DNA from: Apibacter raozihei
Lineage (GTDB): Bacteria > Bacteroidota > Bacteroidia > Flavobacteriales > Weeksellaceae
DNA: 64,000 nucleotides
Reading direction: 5' to 3'
NCBI RefSeq assembly: GCF_004014855.1
Contig: NZ_CP034930.1
Location: forward strand, 372,001 to 436,000
A model generated the notes under the pieces. That model did no database searches. It saw only the letters and a program-made list of their open reading frames with translations, and was not told where the DNA came from. Every line of letters begins with the position of its first letter. Positions within the stretch are counted from its first letter, which is position 1. This document shows, one piece after another, positions 8,654 to 16,381 of this stretch. Both the position numbers and the translations under genes were made by a program.

Positions 8654-9223
8654 ATGAAAAATTTATTATTGACTCTGACATTAGCATTTGCTACATTATT
8701 TGTAAACGGACAAAAACTAACTATGGATCCTTATCATGCTAAGCTACAATTTGCTGTAACTCACATGACCATATCTTCAGTTGATGGGGAATTTAAAAAG
8801 TTTAATGTTAAGCTTGATCATACGAAATCTGATTTTTCTGATGCCAAATTTACTGTTACTGCTGAAACTAATTCTATTGATACAGGAATTGAGGCCAGAG
8901 ATAATCATTTAAAAAGTGCTGATTTTTTTGATGTTGAAAAATATCCATCTCTTACATTTGTTACTACTTCTACAACTAAAGGAAAAAGCAACAATTATAT
9001 ATTGAAAGGAAATCTTACAATACATGGCATAACCAAACCTGTTACTCTAAACTTAAAATATAACGGAACTACTGTTAACCCAATGTCTAAGAAACAAACC
9101 TATGGATTTACCGTTACCGGAACTTTCAAAAGATCAGATTTTAGTGTAGGTACTAATTTCCCGGAAGCCGTAGTAAGTGATCAGGTAAATCTTCTATCTA
9201 ATTTGGAATTTGTAGCTGAGTAA
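8654..9223 (+). CDS. YceI-family protein, exported (lipid-binding beta-barrel)
   Basis: A 189-residue protein with a Sec signal peptide (residues 1-19, hydrophobic core LLLTLTLAFATLF, cleavage after NG before Q). The YceI domain follows from about residue 22: DPYHAKLQFAVTHM, KSADFFDVEKYPSLTF and a closing VNLLSNLEFVAE strand. YceI barrels bind polyisoprenoid or amphiphilic ligands in the periplasm; the physiological role is generally unknown. It is related to the cytosolic-type copy at 10868-11383, with shared HLKSADFFD and LTI..(I/V)TK segments. A promoter-like box lies directly upstream, and the next gene starts 75 bp downstream. Family assignment is firm, function weak. Confidence 0.88.
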   Translation: MKNLLLTLTLAFATLFVNGQKLTMDPYHAKLQFAVTHMTISSVDGEFKKFNVKLDHTKSDFSDAKFTVTAETNSIDTGIEARDNHLKSADFFDVEKYPSLTFVTTSTTKGKSNNYILKGNLTIHGITKPVTLNLKYNGTTVNPMSKKQTYGFTVTGTFKRSDFSVGTNFPEAVVSDQVNLLSNLEFVAE

Positions 9224-9298
9224 AATCATATTGCATAAATAACGCTAATTCTTATATTTAAGCATTACATTCTTTCAAATCATAAATACCTGAATATA

Positions 9299-9952
9299 AT
9301 GAAAATAGCTATAATCGGAACCTCTGGTTTTGTAGGTTCCGCACTTTTAAATGAGGCATTACTTAGAAATTTGGATGTTTTATCAATTACCCGAAATAAA
9401 GATAAGATTTCAAATAAAAATTTACCTTCAGTCTCATCTTTATCAATAGATATATACAATGTAGAAGCTTTAACCAAAGCGTTAAGCGGTGTAAATATCG
9501 TAATCAGTGCTTTTAATGCAGGATGGAGAAACCCTAATTTATATAATGATAATATGCAGGGATTTCAGGATATTGAAAATGCATCTAAACTAGCTGATGT
9601 GGAGAGGCTTATCATGATTGGTGGAGCCGGAACTTTAAAAGTAGACGGTAAACAGCTGGTTGACAATTCTGACTTTCCTTCGTCCATAGTATCAGGTGCA
9701 AGATCTTGCAGAGATTATTTTAATGTCCTGAAAAATGACATTTATCTTAATTGGACTTATTTTGCTCCAGCTCCTGAGATGAATCCAAATGTAAATACAG
9801 GAAGGACGGGTAACTATCGACTGGGTTCTGATAGTCCTGTAACGGACGAAAACGGAATAAGCCGAATTTCGGTAGAAGATACGGCAGTAGCGGTTTTAGA
9901 TGAAGTTAATAATAAACAATTTATAAAAAAACTATTTACTGCTGCTTATTAA
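9299..9952 (+). CDS. NAD(P)-binding (NmrA/SDR-a type) oxidoreductase
   Basis: A 217-residue Rossmann protein starting with the dinucleotide motif MKIAIIGTSGFVGSALLNEAL. It continues with VVISAFNAGW, LIMIGGAGTL and a late YLNWTYFAPAPEM segment typical of atypical short-chain dehydrogenases such as YwnB/NmrA-like proteins. It has no canonical YxxxK catalytic pair, so it may be a redox sensor or quinone-type reductase rather than a classical SDR. The following YgiD-like gene starts 11 bp downstream, so the two are probably co-transcribed within the YceI-flanked cluster. Substrate unknown. Confidence 0.8.
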   Translation: MKIAIIGTSGFVGSALLNEALLRNLDVLSITRNKDKISNKNLPSVSSLSIDIYNVEALTKALSGVNIVISAFNAGWRNPNLYNDNMQGFQDIENASKLADVERLIMIGGAGTLKVDGKQLVDNSDFPSSIVSGARSCRDYFNVLKNDIYLNWTYFAPAPEMNPNVNTGRTGNYRLGSDSPVTDENGISRISVEDTAVAVLDEVNNKQFIKKLFTAAY

Positions 9953-9963
9953 AATAGTATATC

Positions 9964-10785
9964 ATGAGTCTGAATTCATTAAACATATTAAATCAACCAT
10001 TTAAAAACTCCCACAAAATGCCTGCATTATTTTTAGGGCATGGCAGCCCTTTAAATGCAATTGAAGATAACGAATTTACTCAGGGATGGAAAAAAATCAA
10101 AGAAAAAATCCCTCAAAAACCGCGGGCAATTTTATGCATTTCTGCTCATTGGGAAACAAACGGAACCTGGGTTACTTCAATGAAAACTCCACGGACTTTA
10201 CATGATTTTTATGGATTTCCGAAAGATTTGTATGAATTCAGTTATCCTGCTCATGGAGATCCGGAATTAGCTTTAAATATACAGCAAAAGTTTACCTCGG
10301 CTTCTATTGGGCTAAATGAAAACTGGGGATTAGATCATGGATGCTGGAGTGTTATTAAACATCTATATCCTGAAGCAGATGTGCCTATCTTACAAATGAG
10401 TCTGGATTATTCTAAAAATAGTAAAGAACATTTCTTTATAGCTAAAGAGCTATCATTTTTAAGAGAAAAAGGCATATTGATTATCGGAAGTGGAAATATA
10501 GTTCATAATTTACAAAAACTAAAATGGAATTCACCTACAGAATGTTATGATTGGGCATATGAAGCAAATAACACATTAAAAGAGCTGATAGTAAATGAAA
10601 ATTATTCTTCTTTAATCGAATACCAAAAATTGGGTAAAGAAATTTTGTATTCTATTCCAACTCCGGAACACTATTTGCCACTTCTTTATATAATGGCAGT
10701 AAAAAATAAACAGGAGAAATTAGAATTTTTTAATGATAAGATTGTTTTGGGGTCTTTATCCATGACTTCATTCATTATTCAATAA
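9964..10785 (+). CDS. ygiD: 4,5-DOPA dioxygenase-type extradiol ring-cleavage protein (LigB family, YgiD-like)
   Basis: A 273-residue protein of the class III extradiol dioxygenase/DODA superfamily. Expected motifs are present: LFLGHGSPLNAIEDN near residue 23 (first metal His), ICISAHWET near 60 (second His), TLHDFYGFPKDLYEF, LDHGCWSVIKHLYPEADVPI, a IIGSGNIVHNL His near 175 and HYLPLLYI. The family length is 260-275 residues, so it is complete. E. coli YgiD is a zinc-dependent 4,5-DOPA dioxygenase, but the in vivo substrate in flavobacteria is unknown. It forms a two-gene unit with the preceding NAD(P)-binding gene, and a second yceI follows. In other bacteria YgiD-like genes also sit beside redox and YceI genes. 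Confidence 0.85.
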   Translation: MSLNSLNILNQPFKNSHKMPALFLGHGSPLNAIEDNEFTQGWKKIKEKIPQKPRAILCISAHWETNGTWVTSMKTPRTLHDFYGFPKDLYEFSYPAHGDPELALNIQQKFTSASIGLNENWGLDHGCWSVIKHLYPEADVPILQMSLDYSKNSKEHFFIAKELSFLREKGILIIGSGNIVHNLQKLKWNSPTECYDWAYEANNTLKELIVNENYSSLIEYQKLGKEILYSIPTPEHYLPLLYIMAVKNKQEKLEFFNDKIVLGSLSMTSFIIQ

Positions 10786-10807
10786 ATAAACACACTATAA
10801 TGAAATT

Positions 10808-10815
10808 TATTTTTG
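10808..10815 (+). promoter_or_regulatory. Candidate -7 box of the cytosolic yceI gene
   Basis: TATTTTTG at 10808-10815 fits TAnnTTTG. The predicted start near 10822 excludes translation from a TTG at 10826 and supports the ATG at 10868. No -33 TTG was seen. Confidence 0.45.
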
Positions 10816-10867
10816 TCTGCCCTTTTTGAAGAAGATGAAAATTAAACCTTTTAAAAACTTTAAACAT

Positions 10868-11383
10868 ATGACAACAAAATGGTCAATAGACAAATCACAT
10901 TCAGAAGTATTCTTCAAAGTTAAACACATGGTAATTTCAACTGTTACCGGAGAATTCACTGAATTTGACGGCTCAGTAGAATCAGACTCTGATGATTTTT
11001 CAAATGCAGAATTTCAATTTTCAGTAGAAATTGAATCCATAAATACTAAAATGAAAGATAGGGATAACCATTTAAAATCTGCTGACTTTTTTGATTCGGC
11101 TCAATATCCAAAATTATCATTTAAAAGTACTTCTGGTTTGCAAAATGGAAAAATATCGGGCAATCTAACCATTAGAGACGTTACAAAAGAAATAATTTTA
11201 GATGCAGACTTTGGTGGTATTATTAAAGATCCATGGGGTAATAGAAGAGCCGGTTTTGAACTATCTGGCAAAATAAACCGTAAAGACTTTGGTCTTAACT
11301 GGAGTCAGTTAACTGAAGCAGGTGGGATGGTTGTAGCTAATGATGTTAAACTTTTAGTAAATCTTGAATTTGTTGCTCAGTAA
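10868..11383 (+). CDS. YceI-family protein, cytosolic type
   Basis: From the ATG at 10868 this is a 171-residue YceI barrel without a signal peptide, starting MTTKWSIDKSHSEVFFKVKH. That is the usual beginning of cytosolic YceI proteins in this phylum. In-frame upstream starts (ATG 10835, TTG 10826) exist but lie at or near the predicted transcription start. Conserved segments are EFTEFDGSVES, NHLKSADFFDSAQYPKLSF, GNLTIRDVTKEI and LLVNLEFVAQ. It is a paralog of the exported copy at 8654, and the pair brackets the oxidoreductase and ygiD genes. A strong terminator follows at 11409. Likely a binder of isoprenoid or quinone-like ligands; role unknown. Confidence 0.85.
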   Translation: MTTKWSIDKSHSEVFFKVKHMVISTVTGEFTEFDGSVESDSDDFSNAEFQFSVEIESINTKMKDRDNHLKSADFFDSAQYPKLSFKSTSGLQNGKISGNLTIRDVTKEIILDADFGGIIKDPWGNRRAGFELSGKINRKDFGLNWSQLTEAGGMVVANDVKLLVNLEFVAQ

Positions 11384-11408
11384 TTAAGATATATTTACTA
11401 TAGTTAAT

Positions 11409-11439
11409 AATAAAAGTGAGATATAATCTCACTTTTATT
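11409..11439 (+). terminator. Strong hairpin terminator after the yceI cluster
   Basis: A perfect 14-bp stem (AATAAAAGTGAGAT and its complement) with a 3-nt loop. The right arm ends in TTTTATT. It follows the stop codon at 11383 by 25 bp and looks bidirectional, since A and T runs flank both sides. Confidence 0.8.
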
Positions 11440-11556
11440 GTTGTTACAGTGAATATTCATTAATGATATTTTTATACCTTAAGCCTGAAAATTATTTTGA
11501 ACTTGTCAACGATTTTTATTGAGCTTTACAGAAATAAAACAAATAAAAAATTCTCT

Positions 11557-11564
11557 TAATTTTG
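11557..11564 (+). promoter_or_regulatory. -7 box 9 nt upstream of an AraC start codon (candidate near-leaderless transcript)
   Basis: TAATTTTG at 11557-11564 matches TAnnTTTG and ends 9 nt before the ATG at 11574. If used, the mRNA leader would be only a few nucleotides long. No -33 TTG at proper spacing was found. Confidence 0.4.
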
Positions 11565-11573
11565 TTAAAAAAA

Positions 11574-12383
11574 ATGAATACATCAGAAACATTGAATTAT
11601 TCAGGTGTCTTCTTATCCTGCTTTTACGATAATGACACCAGTTGTGTTCATGCAACCAAAGACCATACACTGGTTTACCTGTATTCGGGAAAACTTATAA
11701 TCGAAGAATACAATAAAGAAACTATTGTTGGTGCTGGAGAATGCGTATTTATTAGACGTAATCACAGAGTTAAAATGAGAAAAGTTTTTTCAGGAAAAGA
11801 TCAGTATAAAGGGATCTCTATGACTTTTAAACGAAACTTTCTGCTAAATTTTTTTAAAAAAATTGATAAAAAATATATTCCTGAAGATATTAAAGCTCCT
11901 GAAAAAAATACATTCAGAATACCTACCCGACCAGATGTTACAAGTCTTTTCCTGTCTTTGACTCCTTACTTTAACTCTTCGGTTTCGCCCTCTACTGAAA
12001 TTATAAATTTAAAAGAGCAGGAAAGTCTTCATTGCCTATTAAGAACCGATGCTGTTTTCTTCCCTATACTATTTGATTTTTCAAATCCCTGGAAAATTGA
12101 TATTTTGGATTTTCTTAATGAAAATTATACGGATGATCTTACCATGAGTGAAATTGCCGCTTATACAGGAAGAAGCCTGGCAACTTTTAAAAGGGATTTT
12201 GCTAAAATCAGTAAGGTTCCGCCTCAGAAATGGATTATCAATAAAAGATTAGAAACCGCTTATGAAAAATTACAGGATAAAAACAAAAAAGTAAGTGAAA
12301 TTTATTCTGAAGTCGGATTTAAAAATTTATCTCATTTTTATTCGGCTTTTAAAAAGCAATATGGATATTCTCCAAAGAGATGA
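11574..12383 (+). CDS. AraC-family transcriptional regulator (ExsA-like N-domain)
   Basis: About 269 residues from the ATG at 11574. An upstream in-frame TTG at 11562 lies inside the -7 box and is unlikely. The N-terminal half looks like the cupin-like ligand/partner domain of ExsA-type regulators (LVYLYSGKLIIEE, GECVFIRRNHRVKMRK). The C-terminal HTH pair starts near residue 180: LTMSEIAAYTGRSLATFKRDFAKISKVPPQKW, with a second helix pair in VSEIYSEVGFKNLSHFYSAFKKQYGYSP. It precedes the acetyltransferase/lipoprotein pair by about 150 bp on the same strand and may regulate it. This is a common arrangement but not proven here. Confidence 0.8.
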   Translation: MNTSETLNYSGVFLSCFYDNDTSCVHATKDHTLVYLYSGKLIIEEYNKETIVGAGECVFIRRNHRVKMRKVFSGKDQYKGISMTFKRNFLLNFFKKIDKKYIPEDIKAPEKNTFRIPTRPDVTSLFLSLTPYFNSSVSPSTEIINLKEQESLHCLLRTDAVFFPILFDFSNPWKIDILDFLNENYTDDLTMSEIAAYTGRSLATFKRDFAKISKVPPQKWIINKRLETAYEKLQDKNKKVSEIYSEVGFKNLSHFYSAFKKQYGYSPKR

Positions 12384-12487
12384 TTTTTTAGAAATATCTT
12401 ACAGTGATTTACCCCCACTTGAAAATCATGAGCTTTTAAACAAAAAACATTGAGCTTATAAACAAAGGCGTATAGCATTATCTCCAT

Positions 12488-12495
12488 TAATTTTG
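12488..12495 (+). promoter_or_regulatory. Candidate -7 box of the acetyltransferase-lipoprotein unit
   Basis: TAATTTTG at 12488-12495 fits TAnnTTTG and lies 35 bp upstream of the ATG at 12531. Confidence 0.4.
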
Positions 12496-12530
12496 TGATA
12501 AATTAATTTATTAATAATACAAAAATTAAT

Positions 12531-13094
12531 ATGGACATATTTGAAAGAATGCGAAAAGGAGAACTTATACTTGACAGTGATCCTGAATATCCAGAATTGT
12601 ATAAAGCATTGATTCGCGGCATGCGAATTACGGGAGAACTTAATTCCTCGTATCATACCAAAGAAGAAACACGGGTTATTATAGAAAAGCTTACAAAACA
12701 AAAAATAGATAAGTCAACATGGATAGTCCCTCCTTTCTACAGTGATTTCGGACAATTCATACGCTTAGGTAAAAAAGTTTTTATTAACAGTGGATGCATT
12801 TTTATGGATCGGGGAGGAATAACTTTAGAAGACGGAGTTTTTGTCGGTCCTAATGTAAATATTATTACTGAAAATCATTCGGAAATTCCTGAATTAAGAT
12901 CAAACGTTTATGCCAAACCTATTCTCGTGAAACCCAATGCATGGATCGGTGCAGCTGCCATACTATTACCCGGTGTAACCATAGGGGAAAATTCCATAGT
13001 TGCCGCAGGTTCTGTAGTCACAAAGGATGTACCCGATTCTACTATTGTAGCAGGAAATCCTGCAAAAATAATTCGAAAAATTAAATCTGAATAA
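12531..13094 (+). CDS. Maltose/galactoside O-acetyltransferase-like enzyme (LbH hexapeptide family)
   Basis: A 187-residue protein with the N-terminal helical Mac domain (MDIFERMRKGELILDSDPEYPEL) followed by left-handed beta-helix hexapeptide repeats from about residue 75. These include VFINSGCIFMDRGGITLEDGVFVGP, the catalytic His in IITENHSEI, IGAAAILLPGVTIGENSIVAAGSVVTKDVPDST and the closing VAGNPAKIIRKI. Length and motifs fit maa/lacA-type acetyl-CoA-dependent sugar O-acetyltransferases. The acceptor is unknown. It is followed after one base by a cyclophilin-like lipoprotein gene, so the two are surely co-transcribed. Confidence 0.85.
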   Translation: MDIFERMRKGELILDSDPEYPELYKALIRGMRITGELNSSYHTKEETRVIIEKLTKQKIDKSTWIVPPFYSDFGQFIRLGKKVFINSGCIFMDRGGITLEDGVFVGPNVNIITENHSEIPELRSNVYAKPILVKPNAWIGAAAILLPGVTIGENSIVAAGSVVTKDVPDSTIVAGNPAKIIRKIKSE

Positions 13095-13095
13095 C

Positions 13096-13575
13096 GTGGT
13101 TAAACCATTTATCTGCTTAATTACATCATTGTTTTTATATTCATGTGTTGACTTAAAAAACAGGAACAGGGAAAATTTTACTTCATTTACTTCAACTTCA
13201 AAAGACCGTCAAAAAATGTTTTTTACTATTACCATTAATGATCATATTTTACAGGCTACTTTATCAAATACTGAAGCTGCTAAAGAACTTATAAAGCTAT
13301 TACCTTTAACTATCAAAATGAATGATTTGAACGATAATGAAAAATATGGAAATCTTCCTCTTGAAATTCCTACCTCAGATTATTATCCCAATATTATAAG
13401 CGAAGGAGATATCATGCTTTATGGTACAAAAACTTTAGTTATTTTTTATAAAACTTTTCCAACAACCTATCAGTATACTTTACTAGGAAAAATTAATAAA
13501 CCTTCTCAACTTAAAAAAATTATGGGTTCCGGTCCTGTTACTATTAAACTATCCCATCCTATGTCCGAAAAATAG
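13096..13575 (+). CDS. Cyclophilin-like-fold lipoprotein (Cyclophil_like family)
   Basis: A 159-residue protein starting at GTG one base after the preceding stop. The N-terminus is a lipoprotein signal (MVKPFICLITSLFLYSC, lipobox cysteine at about residue 17). The mature part matches the bacterial cyclophilin-like fold: ITINDHILQATLSNTEAAKELIKLLPLTIKMNDLN, then NEKYGNLPLEIPT, GDIMLYGTKTLVIFYKTF and YTLLGKI. The family has no shown prolyl isomerase activity; these proteins often sit near redox or sugar enzymes. It probably faces the periplasm. Its co-transcription with the acetyltransferase suggests a shared context, but no function is established. Confidence 0.75.
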   Translation: MVKPFICLITSLFLYSCVDLKNRNRENFTSFTSTSKDRQKMFFTITINDHILQATLSNTEAAKELIKLLPLTIKMNDLNDNEKYGNLPLEIPTSDYYPNIISEGDIMLYGTKTLVIFYKTFPTTYQYTLLGKINKPSQLKKIMGSGPVTIKLSHPMSEK

Positions 13576-13681
13576 TTTTGTATTCCTATGAGTTTGCTTA
13601 AATATGCCCTATTCATTTATCCGGCTATAGAGCTATCAATAGAGTATATGATACATATAAATTTTGCATCTACAGATTATG

Positions 13682-13689
13682 TATATTTG
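13682..13689 (+). promoter_or_regulatory. Candidate -7 box of the homocysteine methyltransferase gene
   Basis: TATATTTG at 13682-13689 matches TAnnTTTG, with the ATG at 13710. A TTTG at 13663-13666 lies 15 bp upstream, short of the usual spacing. No cobalamin or SAM riboswitch structure was seen in this leader. Confidence 0.5.
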
Positions 13690-13709
13690 TATAACTGATG
13701 TTATAGCAA

Positions 13710-14705
13710 ATGAAAATTGAAGATCTGATTAAAGATAAGATACTTATTTTGGATGGTGCCATGGGAACCATGATCCAACAGCATAAACTGAAAGAAGAAG
13801 ATTACAGAGGTAAAGAATTTAAAAACTGGCATAAAGATATTAAAGGTAACAATGACTTATTATCTATTACCCAGCCTGAAATAATTAAAGATATTCATTT
13901 AGAATATTTTGAAGCTGGAGCTGATATAGTTGAAACCAATACTTTCAATGCTAACAGAATTTCAATGGCTGATTATGATATGCAGGATTGGGTAAATGAA
14001 CTCAATATATCTTCTGTTAAAGCAGCAAAGGAAGCAAGAGATGAATATTACGATAAACATACTTTTCGCCCTTTGTATATTGCCGGCTCTATAGGACCTA
14101 CTTCTAAAACTGCTTCTATTTCCCCTGATGTGAATGATCCGGCATACAGAGAAGTCGATTTTGATTTTCTTGCCCAAATATATAAGGAACAAGCTATAGC
14201 ATTAATTGATGCGGGCTCGGATCTTCTTCTAGTTGAAACAATATTTGACACTTTAAATGCTAAGGCTGCATTTTTCGGTATTGAAGAAGCTTTTGACTCA
14301 ACAGGCAAATCACTTCCATTAATGGCTTCAGGCACTATTACAGATGCTGCCGGAAGAACGTTATCCGGACAGACAACAGAAGCATTCTTAGTATCATTAT
14401 CTCATTTACCTTTGCTATCGATAGGTCTGAATTGTGCTTTAGGAGCAGACCAATTATATCAATACCTGGAAATTTTAGCTAAATATTCACCTTTTTATGT
14501 TAGTGCTTATCCAAATGCAGGATTACCAAATCCATTGGGTGGATATGACGAAACCCCTGAAATGATGGCGGAAAAGGTAAAATTATATCTGGATAGCGAA
14601 TTAGTAAATATTTTAGGTGGTTGCTGTGGCACCACACCATCTCATATTAAATTATTTGCAGAAATGGCTTCAAATTATACCCCGCGAGCAATAAAGGTAA
14701 GTTAA
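13710..14705 (+). CDS. Homocysteine S-methyltransferase domain protein (N-terminal module of split MetH)
   Basis: A 331-residue protein equal to the homocysteine-binding barrel of cobalamin-dependent methionine synthase. It starts with ILDGAMGTMIQQH and contains DIVETNTFNANRISMADY and AGSIGPTSKTASISPDV. The zinc-binding cysteines are present in IGLNCALGADQ and GGCCGTTPSHI. The rest of MetH (pterin-binding, cobalamin and reactivation domains) is absent. The protein ends cleanly and the following 140 bp show no continuation, so this is the split form common in Bacteroidetes rather than a truncation. The partner subunit is not in this window. metF, which supplies methyltetrahydrofolate, is at 37964. 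Confidence 0.85.
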   Translation: MKIEDLIKDKILILDGAMGTMIQQHKLKEEDYRGKEFKNWHKDIKGNNDLLSITQPEIIKDIHLEYFEAGADIVETNTFNANRISMADYDMQDWVNELNISSVKAAKEARDEYYDKHTFRPLYIAGSIGPTSKTASISPDVNDPAYREVDFDFLAQIYKEQAIALIDAGSDLLLVETIFDTLNAKAAFFGIEEAFDSTGKSLPLMASGTITDAAGRTLSGQTTEAFLVSLSHLPLLSIGLNCALGADQLYQYLEILAKYSPFYVSAYPNAGLPNPLGGYDETPEMMAEKVKLYLDSELVNILGGCCGTTPSHIKLFAEMASNYTPRAIKVS

Positions 14706-14846
14706 TCGTTTTGTGTTTTCTTACATAAAGAATATGAAAAAACAAATTAACTGTCCGATATTAACTATTATAAAAAGAAATATTAAAATAAAGTATCCTG
14801 CAGAAAATAAATCCAATTAATTAAACCCAATAAATAATAAGTTAAC

Positions 14847-15536
14847 ATGAAAATTAAAACCATTTTTCTGACGACACTACTACTATTTGCATTAAAAATT
14901 TCTGCCCAATTCAGTCTTCCAAAATTAGATTATTCCTATGATGCTTTACAGCCTCATATTGATTCTACTACCATGCGTATACATTATACTAAGCACCATG
15001 CTGCTTATGTAAATAACCTGAATGCAGCAATTCAGAAATATCCGCAGTACTCTAAAAAAACGGTTGAAGAACTGATTATGAACTTGAACAATTTACCCGA
15101 TGATATTCGTACGGCGGTAAGAAATAACGGAGGAGGTCACTATAATCACTCTTTATTCTGGACCGTTTTAACACCTGAGAACAATTCTAAGCCTGAAGGA
15201 GAAGTTGTTAAAGCAATTGAAAAACAATTCGGCTCATTAGATACTTTTAAAGCAGAATTTGACAAAGCTGCTGCTAGCCGTTTCGGTTCTGGATGGGCAT
15301 GGCTGATTGTGGATAAAGACGGGAAATTAAAAGTAACATCTACAGCTAATCAGGATAATCCATTAATGGATATTGCTGATCTCAAAGGTGTACCTGTTCT
15401 TGGGCTTGATGTTTGGGAACATGCCTATTATTTAAGTTATCAGAATAGAAGAGCTGATTATATTAAATCCTACTGGAGTATTGTAAACTGGAAAGAAGTC
15501 AATAAAAGATATTTAGCTGCTTTAAAGAAGAAATAA
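14847..15536 (+). CDS. Exported Mn/Fe superoxide dismutase
   Basis: A 229-residue Fe/Mn superoxide dismutase with a clear Sec signal peptide (residues 1-20, TIFLTTLLLFALKISAQ), so it should act in the periplasm or outside the cell. Metal ligands are His46 (in MRIHYTKHH), His101 (in GGHYNHSLFW), Asp188 and His192 (in GLDVWEHAYY). The Gln in TANQDNPL near residue 169 is at the position typical of Mn-type or cambialistic enzymes. The gene stands alone between metH and hsp20. The family is certain; metal preference is inferred. Exported SODs are less common than cytosolic ones. Confidence 0.92.
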   Translation: MKIKTIFLTTLLLFALKISAQFSLPKLDYSYDALQPHIDSTTMRIHYTKHHAAYVNNLNAAIQKYPQYSKKTVEELIMNLNNLPDDIRTAVRNNGGGHYNHSLFWTVLTPENNSKPEGEVVKAIEKQFGSLDTFKAEFDKAAASRFGSGWAWLIVDKDGKLKVTSTANQDNPLMDIADLKGVPVLGLDVWEHAYYLSYQNRRADYIKSYWSIVNWKEVNKRYLAALKKK

Positions 15537-15557
15537 AAATTATAAATTTTGCTAAAA

Positions 15558-15588
15558 AAAGGCCGGAAAATATAAATTACCGGCCTTT
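15558..15588. terminator. Bidirectional terminator between sod and hsp20
   Basis: The stem AAAGGCCGG pairs with CCGGCCTTT around a 13-nt AT-rich loop that can add more pairs. On the minus strand the stem is followed by seven T residues, serving hsp20. On the plus strand the T tract is short. The convergent genes fit a shared terminator. Confidence 0.8.
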
Positions 15589-15643
15589 ATACTTGTTATC
15601 CTTAACTCAAATTATCTTCTCAATATTTGTCATATTGATTCTA

Positions 15644-16060
15644 CTATTTTACTTCAATTTGTTTAGGAGCCATTTCGGTGTGTTCTTTTTTAGGTAAAAT
15701 AAGTTTTAACACTCCATCTTTATAAGAGGCATCAACTTTAGTTTCATCAATATTATTTTCATCTAAAGTAAAGCTACGTTTAAAACTTGTATGATAATAT
15801 TCTACTCTATGAGCCTTTTTCTCGCTGGTTTCAGACTTTTTATCGTAGCTGATAGTCAAAAGTCCTTTTTCAAGACTCACTTTAAAATCATTTTTATCCA
15901 GACCGGGAGCAAATAAATCTACAAGATAACTATCTTTATCTTCAGATATGTTTACGGGTGGAAATTTCACTTCAGTTCTGTTCCATGCAGGAGCATTTGA
16001 AAAAATTTCATCCAATAAATTCCCAAAACTCTTGTTGTTTGTTTTAACTATATCAGTCAT
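15644..16060 (-). CDS. Small heat-shock protein, Hsp20/alpha-crystallin family
   Basis: A 138-residue sHSP. The N-terminal arm (1-40) includes FGNLLDEIFSNAPAW. The alpha-crystallin domain runs from about residue 42 (VNISEDKDSYLVDLFAPGL) through the signature ASYKDGVLKLILPKKE near 110-125. The C-terminal extension ends with an IxV-type anchoring motif (QIEV). It is an ATP-independent holdase that keeps unfolding proteins soluble in the cytosol. It is transcribed convergently to sod. No CIRCE or ROSE-type element is obvious upstream, although a hairpin lies about 115 bp upstream at 16175-16199. Confidence 0.9.
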   Translation of the reverse strand: MTDIVKTNNKSFGNLLDEIFSNAPAWNRTEVKFPPVNISEDKDSYLVDLFAPGLDKNDFKVSLEKGLLTISYDKKSETSEKKAHRVEYYHTSFKRSFTLDENNIDETKVDASYKDGVLKLILPKKEHTEMAPKQIEVK

Positions 16061-16174
16061 AATTTTTTTATTTTTTAAGATTTACAAAACAAAATATTCA
16101 AAACTCAGACCAAATAAGACAAATAATATTATAATTAATTGATTATTAATAAATTAAAATATTAACAAAAAAAC

Positions 16175-16199
16175 CCAACAAGACATATTGTCTTGTTGG
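16175..16199 (-). terminator. Orphan terminator-like hairpin upstream of hsp20
   Basis: A perfect 11-bp stem CCAACAAGACA/TGTCTTGTTGG with a 3-nt loop. On the minus strand it is followed by a run of seven T residues (16167-16173), the layout of an intrinsic terminator. No minus-strand gene precedes it, so it may end a small RNA or attenuate a long hsp20 leader. Confidence 0.5.
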
Positions 16200-16269
16200 A
16201 TTGCGTAAATATCTAAAAAAAAGGAATTTTTGTCATAAAAATATTACAGATTCACCAAGTTTCATTTAC

Positions 16270-16296
16270 TTGTACTCAATGATTTTATTATCTTTG
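16270..16296 (+). promoter_or_regulatory. Candidate promoter of dedA
   Basis: TATCTTTG at 16289-16296 fits TAnnTTTG, with TTG at 16270-16272, a 16-bp spacer. The ATG is at 16382. Confidence 0.45.
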
Positions 16297-16381
16297 CTGA
16301 TAATACGAAAGTTCATTTTTATAATTTTAATATTATAAACACGCCTTATTACTAATTTAAATTCAATTAATCTGAATATTC

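Larger units (their letters stand above)
16061..16381. other. Intergenic region between divergent hsp20 and dedA
   Basis: A 321-bp AT-rich gap. It contains a perfect 11-bp hairpin (16175-16199) and a candidate dedA promoter (16270-16296). No open frame or RNA gene was recognised. Confidence 0.6.

Noticed and set aside
13576-13709. Cobalamin or SAM riboswitch before the MetH-type gene
   Set aside because: No conserved B12-box or SAM-type helices visible, and the leader after the predicted start is only about 15 nt.
14706-14846. Frameshifted continuation of metH into the cobalamin domains
   Set aside because: No frame in this gap resembles MetH; the protein ends where split versions end.
16061-16200. 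CIRCE (HrcA) operator for hsp20
   Set aside because: The hairpin does not match TTAGCACTC-N9-GAGTGCTAA and has a 3-nt loop.
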